This document shows positions 7,510 through 15,534 of a DNA stretch of 64,000 bases, in pieces. Within the stretch, counting starts at the first letter, position 1, and the number at the start of each line of letters is the position of its first letter. Both the position numbers and the translations under genes were made by a program. This stretch comes from Martinezella dioscoreae (GTDB lineage Bacteria > Pseudomonadota > Alphaproteobacteria > Rhizobiales > Rhizobiaceae): NCBI RefSeq assembly GCF_009176305.1, contig NZ_BLAJ01000011.1:1-64000 (forward strand). The letters run 5' to 3'. Below the pieces are notes generated by a model. The model saw only the letters and a program-made list of their open reading frames with translations. It was not told where the DNA came from and did not search any database.

Positions 7510-7988
7510 TGAGCTTGAATCAGGCCGCGGGCGATGTCGCAACCCGGGCCGGCACCATCATCGATAGCATGAAATCGATGGAGGGGCCGCTTTTGCCGAT
7601 CCTGCATGGGATCCAGGAAGAATTCGGTTATGTGCCGCAGGATGCGTTGCCGCTGATCGCCAAGGCACTGAACCTTTCCCGCGCTGAAGTGCACGGCGTC
7701 ATGACCTTCTATCATGACTATCGCGATCATCCGGCAGGCCGCCATGTTCTGAAGCTCTGTCGCGCCGAGGCCTGTCAGTCGATGGGCGGCGATGCGCTGG
7801 CGGAGCGCGTCAAGCAGTTGCTGGGCGTCGATTTCCATCAGACCACGCTCGATGGCAGTGTCACGCTGGAACCGGTCTACTGTCTCGGGCTTTGCGCCTG
7901 CGCTCCGGCTGCGATGCTCGACGGCGAGCTGCATGGCCGGCTCGACGACGAAAGCGCCGAAGACCTTGTCAAGGAGGCGCGCCAATGA
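7509..7988 (+). CDS. fdsG: NAD-dependent formate dehydrogenase gamma subunit
   Basis: This 159-residue NuoE-like subunit belongs to the soluble molybdenum formate dehydrogenase. It has a thioredoxin-like [2Fe-2S] fold with the four ligands in CRAEAC (C-x4-C) and CLGLC (C-x3-C). It passes electrons between the cluster chain of FdsA and FdsB. The ATG at 7509 sits 6 bases after GGGAGG; an in-frame start at 7491 lies upstream of that SD and is less likely. Its stop overlaps the fdsB start (ATGA), so the two are translationally coupled. It is the first structural gene of fdsGBA-fdhD-fdsD. Confidence 0.95.
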   Translation: MSLNQAAGDVATRAGTIIDSMKSMEGPLLPILHGIQEEFGYVPQDALPLIAKALNLSRAEVHGVMTFYHDYRDHPAGRHVLKLCRAEACQSMGGDALAERVKQLLGVDFHQTTLDGSVTLEPVYCLGLCACAPAAMLDGELHGRLDDESAEDLVKEARQ

Positions 7989-9541
7989 CGATCACCATCT
8001 ATATTCCCCGCGATGCCGCCGCCCTTTCGCTGGGTGCGGAAAAGGTGGCGCAAGCCGTCACGCAGGAGATTGCCAAGCGCGGGCTCGATGCGCGCATCGT
8101 GCGCAACGGCTCGCGCGGCATGTTCTGGCTCGAGCCCCTGGTCGAAGTCGAGATCGACGGCAAGCGCATCGGCTATGGACCGGTGAAGGCCAAGGATGTT
8201 CCCGCACTATTCGATGCCGGGCTCGCCGAAGGCGGCGAGCATCCGCTCTGTCTTGGGGAGGTCGAAAGCCTCCCATTCCTCAAGGAACAGACCCGCCTGA
8301 CTTTTGCCCGCTGCGGCATCACCGACCCGCTTTCGCTTCAGGATTACGAAGCGCACGGCGGCCTGAAAGGTCTGCGCCGCGCCACCGGCATGGCTGCTGG
8401 CGATATCGTCAAGGAAGTGACCGATTCCGGCCTTCGCGGCCGCGGTGGCGCGGGTTTCCCGACCGGCATCAAGTGGAAGACGGTGCTCGATGCGCCGGGG
8501 ACACGCAAATATATCGTCTGCAACGCGGACGAGGGCGATAGCGGTACCTTCGCCGACCGGATGATCATGGAAGGCGACCCCTTCGTGCTGATCGAGGGCA
8601 TGGCGATTGCAGGCCTCGCGACGGGCGCGACCAAGGGCTTCGTCTATACGCGTTCGGAATATCCGCATGCGATCGCCGCGATGACGGAAGCCGTGGAAAT
8701 CGCGCGCAAGGCCGGTATTCTCGGCGCATCCGTGCTCGGCTCAGGCAAAACCTTCGACATGGAAATCCGCACCGGCGCCGGCGCCTATGTCTGCGGCGAG
8801 GAAACGGCGCTCTTGAACAGCCTCGAGGGCAAGCGTGGCATCGTGCGTGCCAAGCCGCCGCTGCCGGCGCATAAGGGCCTGTTCAACTGTCCCACCGTCA
8901 TCAACAATGTGATCTCGCTCGCCTCGGTCCCCGTCATCATGGACAAGGGTGCTGCCTTCTATCGCGATTTCGGCATGGGCCGGTCGCGCGGCACGATCCC
9001 GCTGCAGATCGCCGGCAACGTCAAGCATGGCGGCCTCTACGAGACGGCCTTCGGTCTTTCGCTCGGCGATATCGTCGACCGGATCGGCGGCGGCACAGCG
9101 ACAGGGCGGCCGGTCAAGGCCGTGCAGGTGGGTGGTCCGCTGGGAGCCTATTTCCCGCGCGCCCTGTTCGACACACCGTTCGACTATGAAGCGTTCGCGG
9201 CCAAGGACGGTCTCATCGGCCATGCCGGCATCGTCGTCTTCGACGATACCGCCGACATGCTGAAGCAGGCGCGGTTCGCCATGGAATTCTGCGCGGTCGA
9301 AAGCTGCGGCAAGTGCACGCCCTGCCGCATCGGCTCGACGCGCGGCGTCGAGACGGCCGACAAGATCGCGCGAGGGATCGAGCCGGAGAAAAACCGGGTG
9401 CTGCTTGCCGATCTCTGCAACACCATGAAGTTCGGTTCGCTCTGCGCGCTCGGCGGCTTCACGCCCTATCCCGTCATGAGCGCGATGACCCATTTTCCGG
9501 AGGATTTTTCTCCGGCTCCCTTGATTGAAGCGGCGGAGTAA
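7985..9541 (+). CDS. fdsB: NAD-dependent formate dehydrogenase beta subunit
   Basis: This 518-residue flavoprotein reduces NAD+. An N-terminal thioredoxin-like domain of about 120 residues precedes the NuoF-like domain. GRGGAGFPTGIKW is the FMN/NAD loop, and GAGAYVCGEETALLNSLEG is typical of NuoF. The [4Fe-4S] site is SCGKCTPCR plus the later LCALGG cysteine. The start at 7985 gives the ATGA overlap with fdsG; an open extension upstream to 7892 is a shadow of fdsG. The protein forms the diaphorase half with FdsG, next to the catalytic FdsA five bases downstream. Confidence 0.96.
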   Translation: MTITIYIPRDAAALSLGAEKVAQAVTQEIAKRGLDARIVRNGSRGMFWLEPLVEVEIDGKRIGYGPVKAKDVPALFDAGLAEGGEHPLCLGEVESLPFLKEQTRLTFARCGITDPLSLQDYEAHGGLKGLRRATGMAAGDIVKEVTDSGLRGRGGAGFPTGIKWKTVLDAPGTRKYIVCNADEGDSGTFADRMIMEGDPFVLIEGMAIAGLATGATKGFVYTRSEYPHAIAAMTEAVEIARKAGILGASVLGSGKTFDMEIRTGAGAYVCGEETALLNSLEGKRGIVRAKPPLPAHKGLFNCPTVINNVISLASVPVIMDKGAAFYRDFGMGRSRGTIPLQIAGNVKHGGLYETAFGLSLGDIVDRIGGGTATGRPVKAVQVGGPLGAYFPRALFDTPFDYEAFAAKDGLIGHAGIVVFDDTADMLKQARFAMEFCAVESCGKCTPCRIGSTRGVETADKIARGIEPEKNRVLLADLCNTMKFGSLCALGGFTPYPVMSAMTHFPEDFSPAPLIEAAE

Positions 9542-9546
9542 GACCC

Positions 9547-12426
9547 ATGTCCCTCGTTCCAGAAATCGATTACGGCACGCCGGCCTCCACATCCGAAACC
9601 ATGGTGACGCTCACCATCGACGGTCGCCAGATCACGGTGCCCGAGGGTACGTCGATCATGCGCGCCTCGATGGAAGCAGGCATTCAGGTGCCGAAGCTCT
9701 GCGCCACCGATATGGTCGATGCCTTCGGCTCCTGCCGCCTCTGTCTCGTCGAGATCGAAGGCCGCAACGGCACGCCGGCCTCGTGCACGACGCCTGTGGC
9801 ACCCGGCCTCGTCGTTCACACGCAGACCGGCCGGCTGAAGGACATCCGCCGCGGCGTGATGGAACTCTATATCTCCGACCACCCGCTCGACTGCCTGACC
9901 TGCGCCGCCAATGGTGATTGCGAGCTACAGGACATGGCTGGCGCCGTCGGCCTGCGCGATGTGCGCTACGGCTATGAGGGCGACAACCACGTCAAGGCGC
10001 GCAACAACGGCGACATCAATCTGAAATGGATGCCGAAGGACGAGTCGAACCCCTATTTCACTTATGATCCTTCGAAGTGCATTGTCTGCTCGCGCTGCGT
10101 GCGCGCCTGCGAGGAAGTGCAGGGCACGTTTGCGCTGACGATCGAGGGCCGCGGCTTCGGCTCGCGGGTCTCGCCCGGCATGCATGAGAGTTTCATCGAC
10201 AGCGAGTGCGTTTCCTGCGGCGCCTGCGTGCAGGCCTGCCCGACGGCGACACTGACCGAGAAATCTGTGATCTCGATCGGCCAGCCGGAGCATTCGGTCG
10301 TCACCACCTGCGCCTATTGCGGTGTCGGCTGCTCCTTCAAGGCGGAGATGCGCGGCGAGGAGCTGGTGCGTATGGTGCCCTGGAAGGACGGCCAGGCCAA
10401 TCGCGGCCATTCCTGCGTCAAGGGCCGCTTCGCCTATGGCTATTCGACCCACAAGGATCGCATCCTTAACCCGATGATCCGCGAGAAGGTGAGCGATCCC
10501 TGGCGTGAAGTGACATGGGATGAGGCCTTTGCCCATATCGCCACCGAGTTCAAGCGGCTGCAATATCAGTATGGCCGCGATTCCATCGGCGGCATTACCT
10601 CCTCGCGCTGCACCAATGAAGAGACTTTTCTGGTGCAGAAGCTGGTGCGCGCAGGCTTCGGCAACAACAATGTCGATACCTGCGCCCGCGTCTGCCATTC
10701 TCCCACAGGCTACGGCCTCGGCCAGGCGTTCGGCACCTCCGCCGGCACGCAGAATTTCGACAGCGTCGAGCATTCCGACGTCGTCATCGTCATCGGCGCC
10801 AACCCGACGGATGGCCATCCGGTCTTCGGCTCGCGCCTGAAGAAGCGGCTGCGCCAAGGCGCCAAGCTCATCGTTATCGATCCGCGCCGCATCGATCTTG
10901 TGCGCACGCCGCATGTCGAAGCCAGCTATCATCTGCCGCTGAAGCCAGGCACTAATGTCGCCATTCTGACGGCACTGGCGCATGTGATCGTGACGGAAGG
11001 CCTGTTCGACGAGAAATTCATCCGCGAGCGCTGCGACTGGTCCGAATTCGAGGATTGGGCTGCCTTCGTTTCCGAACCGCAGCACAGCCCGGAGGAAACG
11101 GAAAAATACACCGGCGTTTCTCCGGAACTCGTACGCGGTGCTGCTCGTCTGTTTGCCAAGGGCGGCAATGGCGCGATCTATTACGGTCTCGGCGTCACCG
11201 AGCACAGCCAGGGCTCGACCACCGTCATGGCGATCGCCAACCTTGCCATGGTGACGGGCAATATCGGCCGTCCGGGCGTCGGCGTAAATCCGCTGCGCGG
11301 ACAGAACAACGTGCAGGGCTCCTGCGACATGGGCTCCTTCCCGCACGAGCTGCCGGGCTATCGCCACATCTCTGACGATGCGACCCGCGATATCTTCGAA
11401 AAGCTCTGGGGTGTGAAGCTCAACAACGAGCCGGGCCTGCGTATTCCGAACATGCTCGATGCCGCCGTCGAAGGCACGTTCAAGGGCATCTACATCCAGG
11501 GTGAGGACATTCTCCAGTCCGATCCGGACACCAAGCATGTTGCGGCCGGCCTTGCTGCGATGGAATGCGTCGTCGTCCACGACCTCTTCCTGAACGAGAC
11601 CGCCAACTACGCCCACGTCTTCCTGCCCGGTTCGACCTTCCTGGAAAAGGACGGCACCTTCACCAATGCCGAGCGCCGCATCAACCGCGTGCGCAAGGTC
11701 ATGACCCCGCGCAACGGCTATGCCGATTGGGAAGTGACACAGAAGATGGCGCAGGCCATGGGTCTCGGCTGGAACTATACGCATCCGTCCGAAATCATGG
11801 ACGAGATCGCCGCGACGACGCCGAGCTTCGCGCTCGTCTCCTACGACTATCTGGAAAAGATGGGCTCGGTGCAGTGGCCCTGCAACGAGAAGACGCCGCT
11901 CGGCTCGCCGATCATGCATGTCGATGGCTTCGTGCGCGGCAAGGGCAAGTTCATTCGCACGGAATATGTGCCGACGGACGAGCGCACCGGCCCGCGCTTC
12001 CCGCTGCTACTGACGACCGGGCGTATCCTCAGTCAGTACAATGTCGGCGCCCAGACGCGGCGTACCGAGAATGTCGTCTGGCATGCGGAGGATCGCCTGG
12101 AAATCCACCCACACGATGCCGAGCAGCGCGGCATCCGCGAGGGCGATTGGGTGCGGCTCAGCAGCCGATCCGGCGACACGACGCTTCGGGCGTTGATTAC
12201 CGACCGCGTCGCGCCCGGTGTCGTCTATACGACGTTCCATCATCCGGACACGCAGGCGAACGTCATTACCACGGATTATTCCGACTGGGCGACGAACTGC
12301 CCGGAATACAAGGTGACGGCCGTGCAGGTCTCGCCCTCGAATGGTCCATCGCAGTGGCAGGTCGAGTATGATGAACAGGCCCGGCAGTCCCGGCGCATCG
12401 TTGGGAAGATGGAGGCTGCGGAGTGA
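9547..12426 (+). CDS. fdsA: NAD-dependent formate dehydrogenase alpha (catalytic) subunit
   Basis: This 959-residue catalytic subunit oxidises formate to CO2 at a bis-MGD molybdenum centre. In order: a NuoG-like [2Fe-2S] domain (Cys near 52, 63, 66 and 80); a His-Cys3 cluster (H112, C116, C119, C125); two ferredoxin clusters (CIVCSRCVRAC near 178 and CVSCGACVQACP near 221); the CAYCGVGC [4Fe-4S] site near 255; then the Mo domain. DTCARVCHSP places Cys at about residue 383, where selenium enzymes have Sec, so this is the Cys-type enzyme. The C-terminal molybdopterin-dinucleotide domain is complete (LTTGRILSQYN). Length is normal. It is soluble, with no signal peptide. Confidence 0.97.
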   Translation: MSLVPEIDYGTPASTSETMVTLTIDGRQITVPEGTSIMRASMEAGIQVPKLCATDMVDAFGSCRLCLVEIEGRNGTPASCTTPVAPGLVVHTQTGRLKDIRRGVMELYISDHPLDCLTCAANGDCELQDMAGAVGLRDVRYGYEGDNHVKARNNGDINLKWMPKDESNPYFTYDPSKCIVCSRCVRACEEVQGTFALTIEGRGFGSRVSPGMHESFIDSECVSCGACVQACPTATLTEKSVISIGQPEHSVVTTCAYCGVGCSFKAEMRGEELVRMVPWKDGQANRGHSCVKGRFAYGYSTHKDRILNPMIREKVSDPWREVTWDEAFAHIATEFKRLQYQYGRDSIGGITSSRCTNEETFLVQKLVRAGFGNNNVDTCARVCHSPTGYGLGQAFGTSAGTQNFDSVEHSDVVIVIGANPTDGHPVFGSRLKKRLRQGAKLIVIDPRRIDLVRTPHVEASYHLPLKPGTNVAILTALAHVIVTEGLFDEKFIRERCDWSEFEDWAAFVSEPQHSPEETEKYTGVSPELVRGAARLFAKGGNGAIYYGLGVTEHSQGSTTVMAIANLAMVTGNIGRPGVGVNPLRGQNNVQGSCDMGSFPHELPGYRHISDDATRDIFEKLWGVKLNNEPGLRIPNMLDAAVEGTFKGIYIQGEDILQSDPDTKHVAAGLAAMECVVVHDLFLNETANYAHVFLPGSTFLEKDGTFTNAERRINRVRKVMTPRNGYADWEVTQKMAQAMGLGWNYTHPSEIMDEIAATTPSFALVSYDYLEKMGSVQWPCNEKTPLGSPIMHVDGFVRGKGKFIRTEYVPTDERTGPRFPLLLTTGRILSQYNVGAQTRRTENVVWHAEDRLEIHPHDAEQRGIREGDWVRLSSRSGDTTLRALITDRVAPGVVYTTFHHPDTQANVITTDYSDWATNCPEYKVTAVQVSPSNGPSQWQVEYDEQARQSRRIVGKMEAAE

Positions 12427-12442
12427 GTTTGAGGATGCTTTC

Positions 12443-12602
12443 TCCTTCTCCCCTTGGGGAGAAGGTGCCCGCAGGGCGGATGAGGGGGTCTTTTCGCGCG
12501 GGAAGAATGGCCCTTCGCTCGCGCTCAGGACGCTCGGAGCCGTCGCTCCTCGCCCCCCTCATCCGACGCTTCGCGCCACCTTCTCCCCGAGGGGGAGAAG
12601 GG
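12443..12602. repeat. RIME1-like repeat inside the fds operon, copy 2
   Basis: Two large palindromes, CCTTCTCCCCTTGGGGAGAAGG at the left and CCTTCTCCCC/GAGGGGGAGAAGG at the right, are each followed or preceded by the GGCGGATGAGGG / CCCTCATCCG motif, with a GC-rich centre. The element fills most of the 187-base gap between fdsA and fdhD, while the other fds genes abut or overlap. The right palindrome arm runs into AAGGGGAG, 8 bases before the fdhD ATG, so the repeat appears to supply its RBS. Confidence 0.85.
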
Positions 12603-12613
12603 GAGACCGGATA

Positions 12614-13441
12614 ATGACCAAATTCACGCCCACCACCCCCGTCCCCGAGACCGCCCGCCGCAACGGGTTGGTGCGGTCCGGCTCCCGAATTGTCCCCGAG
12701 GAAGTACCGATCGCTTTTTCCTATGGCGGCACCTCGCACGCGGTCATGATGGGTACGCCCGCCGATATCGAGGATTTCGCTGTCGGCTTCAGCCTCACCG
12801 AGGGCATCATCACCGATATGAGTGAGATTGCTGCGATCGAGCCGATCGAGGACGGGCAGGGGATCGACGTGCAGATCACGCTCGTCGATGATGCTGCGGA
12901 TGCCCTGCGGCTGCGTCGCCGCCATATGGCGGGCCCCGTCGGCTGCGGCCTTTGCGGCATCGAATCGATCGAACAGGCAGTTCGCAAGGTGCCGGATGTC
13001 TCGAAAGTTGCTTTGAAGCTGACGCAGAGGGATATCGTCCGCGCCATCGCTCTCCTCAATGATGCCCAGCCGCTGCATCGCGAGACGCATGCCGTGCATG
13101 GCGCGGGCTTCTATATTCCGTCCGAGGGTCTGCTTGCCGTGCGCGAGGATGTCGGCCGGCACAATGCGCTCGACAAGCTATGCGGCGCGGTCATTCGGTC
13201 CGGTCATAAGGGCGCGGATGGCGTGGTCGCCGTCACCAGTCGCCTTTCCGTCGAGATGGTGCAGAAGGCGGCGATATTGGGCAGTTCCGTCCTTGTAGCG
13301 ATTTCCGCGCCGACGGCGCTTGCCATCCGTACGGCCGAGGAGGCCGGCATGACGCTGGTGGCGCTGGTGCGCGGCGACGATTTCGAGATTTTCACCCATC
13401 CGCATCGCATCATCCCGGGGAGCATCGCCGATGTCGCCTGA
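12614..13441 (+). CDS. fdhD: formate dehydrogenase sulfurtransferase FdhD/FdsC
   Basis: This 275-residue FdhD-family protein delivers sulfur from a cysteine desulfurase to the molybdenum cofactor, a step needed for active formate dehydrogenase. The conserved GCGLCG loop near residue 111 carries the two functional cysteines. DFAVGFSLTEGII and REDVGRHNALDKL (the nucleotide-like site) are family signatures. The frame is open back to 12341, but that stretch crosses the end of fdsA and the repeat. The ATG at 12614 has the SD AAGGGGAG 8 bases upstream. It is also called FdsC in fds operons. It overlaps fdsD by 11 bases. Confidence 0.94.
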   Translation: MTKFTPTTPVPETARRNGLVRSGSRIVPEEVPIAFSYGGTSHAVMMGTPADIEDFAVGFSLTEGIITDMSEIAAIEPIEDGQGIDVQITLVDDAADALRLRRRHMAGPVGCGLCGIESIEQAVRKVPDVSKVALKLTQRDIVRAIALLNDAQPLHRETHAVHGAGFYIPSEGLLAVREDVGRHNALDKLCGAVIRSGHKGADGVVAVTSRLSVEMVQKAAILGSSVLVAISAPTALAIRTAEEAGMTLVALVRGDDFEIFTHPHRIIPGSIADVA

Positions 13442-13697
13442 CGAAACACCTCATGGCAAGACCGAGACCAAGCTTATCTATATGGCGAATCAGATCGCCA
13501 CCTTCTTCAAGACACAGCCGGCGGGCGAGGCGGTGCAGGGTGTGGCTACGCATATCAACAAATTCTGGGAGCCGCGCATGCGGAGACAGCTGTTCGCGAT
13601 CATCGATCATGGCGACAGTGGGCTGAATCCTTTGGTCCTGGAGGCGGCCTCGCTGATCCACAGGCCGGCGCCGGCCGAGGAAATTAAGTCGGCTTAA
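13431..13697 (+). CDS. fdsD: formate dehydrogenase delta subunit FdsD
   Basis: This 88-residue protein contains KLIYMANQIATFFKTQP and INKFWEPRMRRQL, hallmarks of the small FdsD subunit. FdsD accompanies soluble NAD-dependent formate dehydrogenases and is needed for, or enhances, their activity, probably by stabilising the complex. It starts inside fdhD (11-base overlap), so it is translationally coupled. It is the last gene of the fds block; the transporter follows after 103 bases. Confidence 0.92.
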   Translation: MSPDETPHGKTETKLIYMANQIATFFKTQPAGEAVQGVATHINKFWEPRMRRQLFAIIDHGDSGLNPLVLEAASLIHRPAPAEEIKSA

Positions 13698-13800
13698 TAC
13701 TAACACAGATGGCGCATTGGGATGGAGAGTGGAGGCTCTATCGTCGAATGCGGTTCCTTTGAGGAAGGGTGCCGGTCTTTGAAGCAAGGAGGAGTTGTTC

Positions 13801-15462
13801 ATGACGGCTGCGGATACGAATATTTCCCGAGGGACGGCGACGGCGGGTCTGCTCGACCGTGAGCGAATTATCGCCAAGCCGGGCTTCAACCGGTGGCTGG
13901 TGCCGCCGGCGGCATTGGCGATCCATCTCTGCATCGGCATGGCCTATGGATTCAGCGTTTTCTGGCTGCCGCTCTCCAAGGCGCTCGGTACGCCGACTCC
14001 AGCCCCTGCAGAATGCGCCAGCCTCAATCTTCTGACCGCCCTGTTCACGACGAGCTGCGACTGGCGCGTAAGCGATCTCGGCTGGATCTATACGCTGTTC
14101 TTCGTGTTGCTCGGCTCCTCCGCCGCCATCTGGGGCGGGTGGCTCGAGAAAGTCGGGCCGCGCAAGGCCGGCGTAGTCGCTGCCTGCTGCTGGTGCGGCG
14201 GTATCCTAATCGCGGCCGTTGGCGTCATTTTCCATCAGCTCTGGATCATGTGGATCGGCGCCGGCGTCATCGGCGGTATTGGGCTTGGTCTCGGCTATAT
14301 TTCACCCGTGTCAACGCTGATCAAATGGTTTCCGGATCGGCGCGGCATGGCGACCGGCATGGCGATCATGGGTTTCGGCGGCGGCGCGATGATCGGGGCG
14401 CCGCTTGCGAGCCTGCTGATGAACCACTTCCGCACTGATGGATCGGTGGGCGTCTGGCAGACCTTCATCGTCATGGCGGCGATCTATTTCGTCTTCATGA
14501 TGGGCGGCGCCTTCGGCTATCGCCTGCCGCCGGCCGGCTGGCGTCCTGAGGGCTGGACGGCGCCTGCCGCCAAGAGCTCGATGATCACCACCAAGCATGT
14601 GCATCTCCGCGATGCCCACAAAACCCCGCAGTTCTGGCTGATCTGGGCAGTATTGTGCCTGAATGTCTCGGCCGGCATCGGCGTCATCGGCATGGCCTCG
14701 CCCATGCTGCAGGAGATTTTCGGCGGAGCCCTCATCGGCCTGCCGGATGTGAAATTCGCCGATCTCGGCAAGGATCAGATCGCCACCGTCGCTGCCATAG
14801 CCGCCGGCTTTGCCGGTCTGCTGTCGCTCTTCAACATCGGTGGGCGCTTCTTCTGGGCGTCGCTGTCCGACAAGATCGGCCGCAAGAACACCTACTATTG
14901 CTTCTTCGTCATCGGCATCGCGCTCTATGTCCTGGCTCCCTGGGCGGCCGGTATTCATAGCAAGGTGCTGTTCGTGGGCGCTCTCTGCATCATCCTATCG
15001 ATGTATGGCGGCGGTTTCGCTACTGTTCCCGCTTATCTCGCCGATATCTTCGGCACGCAGTTCGTAGGTGCGATCCATGGCCGGTTGCTGACGGCATGGG
15101 CGACGGCCGGGATCATCGGGCCTGTCGTCGTCAACTATATCCGCGAGGCGCAGAAGGCGGCAGGCGTGGAAGGCGCCCAGCTTTACACCTTCACCATGTA
15201 TATTCTTGCGGGCATGCTGGCTCTGGGCTTGATCGCCAATTCGCTGGTCAAGCCGCTCTCGGATAAATGGTTCATGTCGGACGAGGAGGTGGCGGCGCTG
15301 CAGGCAAAGACCGCCGCCGCCAATGCCGGCCCCACCGGCTCTTTCGGCATCGGCACGGGCGGTTTCGATGGCAAGGCGCTGATCGCCTGGGCACTCGTCG
15401 GCATTCCGCTCCTCTGGGGCGTATGGGTGACGATCAAGAGCACCTACGCATTGTTTGGCTAA
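13801..15462 (+). CDS. OFA-family MFS transporter (oxalate/formate antiporter-like)
   Basis: This 553-residue major facilitator protein is of the oxalate/formate antiporter family. GYGFSV-like MAYGFSVFWLPLSKALG in TM1, GGIGLGLGYISPVSTLIKWFPDRRGMATGMA and GFGGGAMIGAPLAS are OFA signatures. It exceeds the usual size of about 420: there is a two-cysteine insert in the TM1-TM2 loop (ECASLNLLTALFTTSCDW) and a C-terminal extension with an extra membrane segment (LIAWALVGIPLLWGVWVTI). The ATG at 13801 lies 5-6 bases after AAGGAGGAG. Position after fdsD suggests formate or oxalate exchange feeding the dehydrogenase. A strong hairpin follows. Confidence 0.88.
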   Translation: MTAADTNISRGTATAGLLDRERIIAKPGFNRWLVPPAALAIHLCIGMAYGFSVFWLPLSKALGTPTPAPAECASLNLLTALFTTSCDWRVSDLGWIYTLFFVLLGSSAAIWGGWLEKVGPRKAGVVAACCWCGGILIAAVGVIFHQLWIMWIGAGVIGGIGLGLGYISPVSTLIKWFPDRRGMATGMAIMGFGGGAMIGAPLASLLMNHFRTDGSVGVWQTFIVMAAIYFVFMMGGAFGYRLPPAGWRPEGWTAPAAKSSMITTKHVHLRDAHKTPQFWLIWAVLCLNVSAGIGVIGMASPMLQEIFGGALIGLPDVKFADLGKDQIATVAAIAAGFAGLLSLFNIGGRFFWASLSDKIGRKNTYYCFFVIGIALYVLAPWAAGIHSKVLFVGALCIILSMYGGGFATVPAYLADIFGTQFVGAIHGRLLTAWATAGIIGPVVVNYIREAQKAAGVEGAQLYTFTMYILAGMLALGLIANSLVKPLSDKWFMSDEEVAALQAKTAAANAGPTGSFGIGTGGFDGKALIAWALVGIPLLWGVWVTIKSTYALFG

Positions 15463-15481
15463 ACGATCCTCCGCAAGACGA

Positions 15482-15519
15482 CGAGGCCGCCCCGAAGTTC
15501 GGGGCGGCCTCGTGCTTTT
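15482..15519 (+). terminator. rho-independent terminator after the OFA transporter
   Basis: CGAGGCCGCCCC (15482-15493) and GGGGCGGCCTCG (15501-15512) form a perfect 12-bp GC-rich stem with a 7-base loop, followed by TGCTTTTC. It lies between the transporter and the convergent chemoreceptor gene and may end both transcripts. Confidence 0.8.
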
Positions 15520-15534
15520 CAGCAAGTTTGGCGG

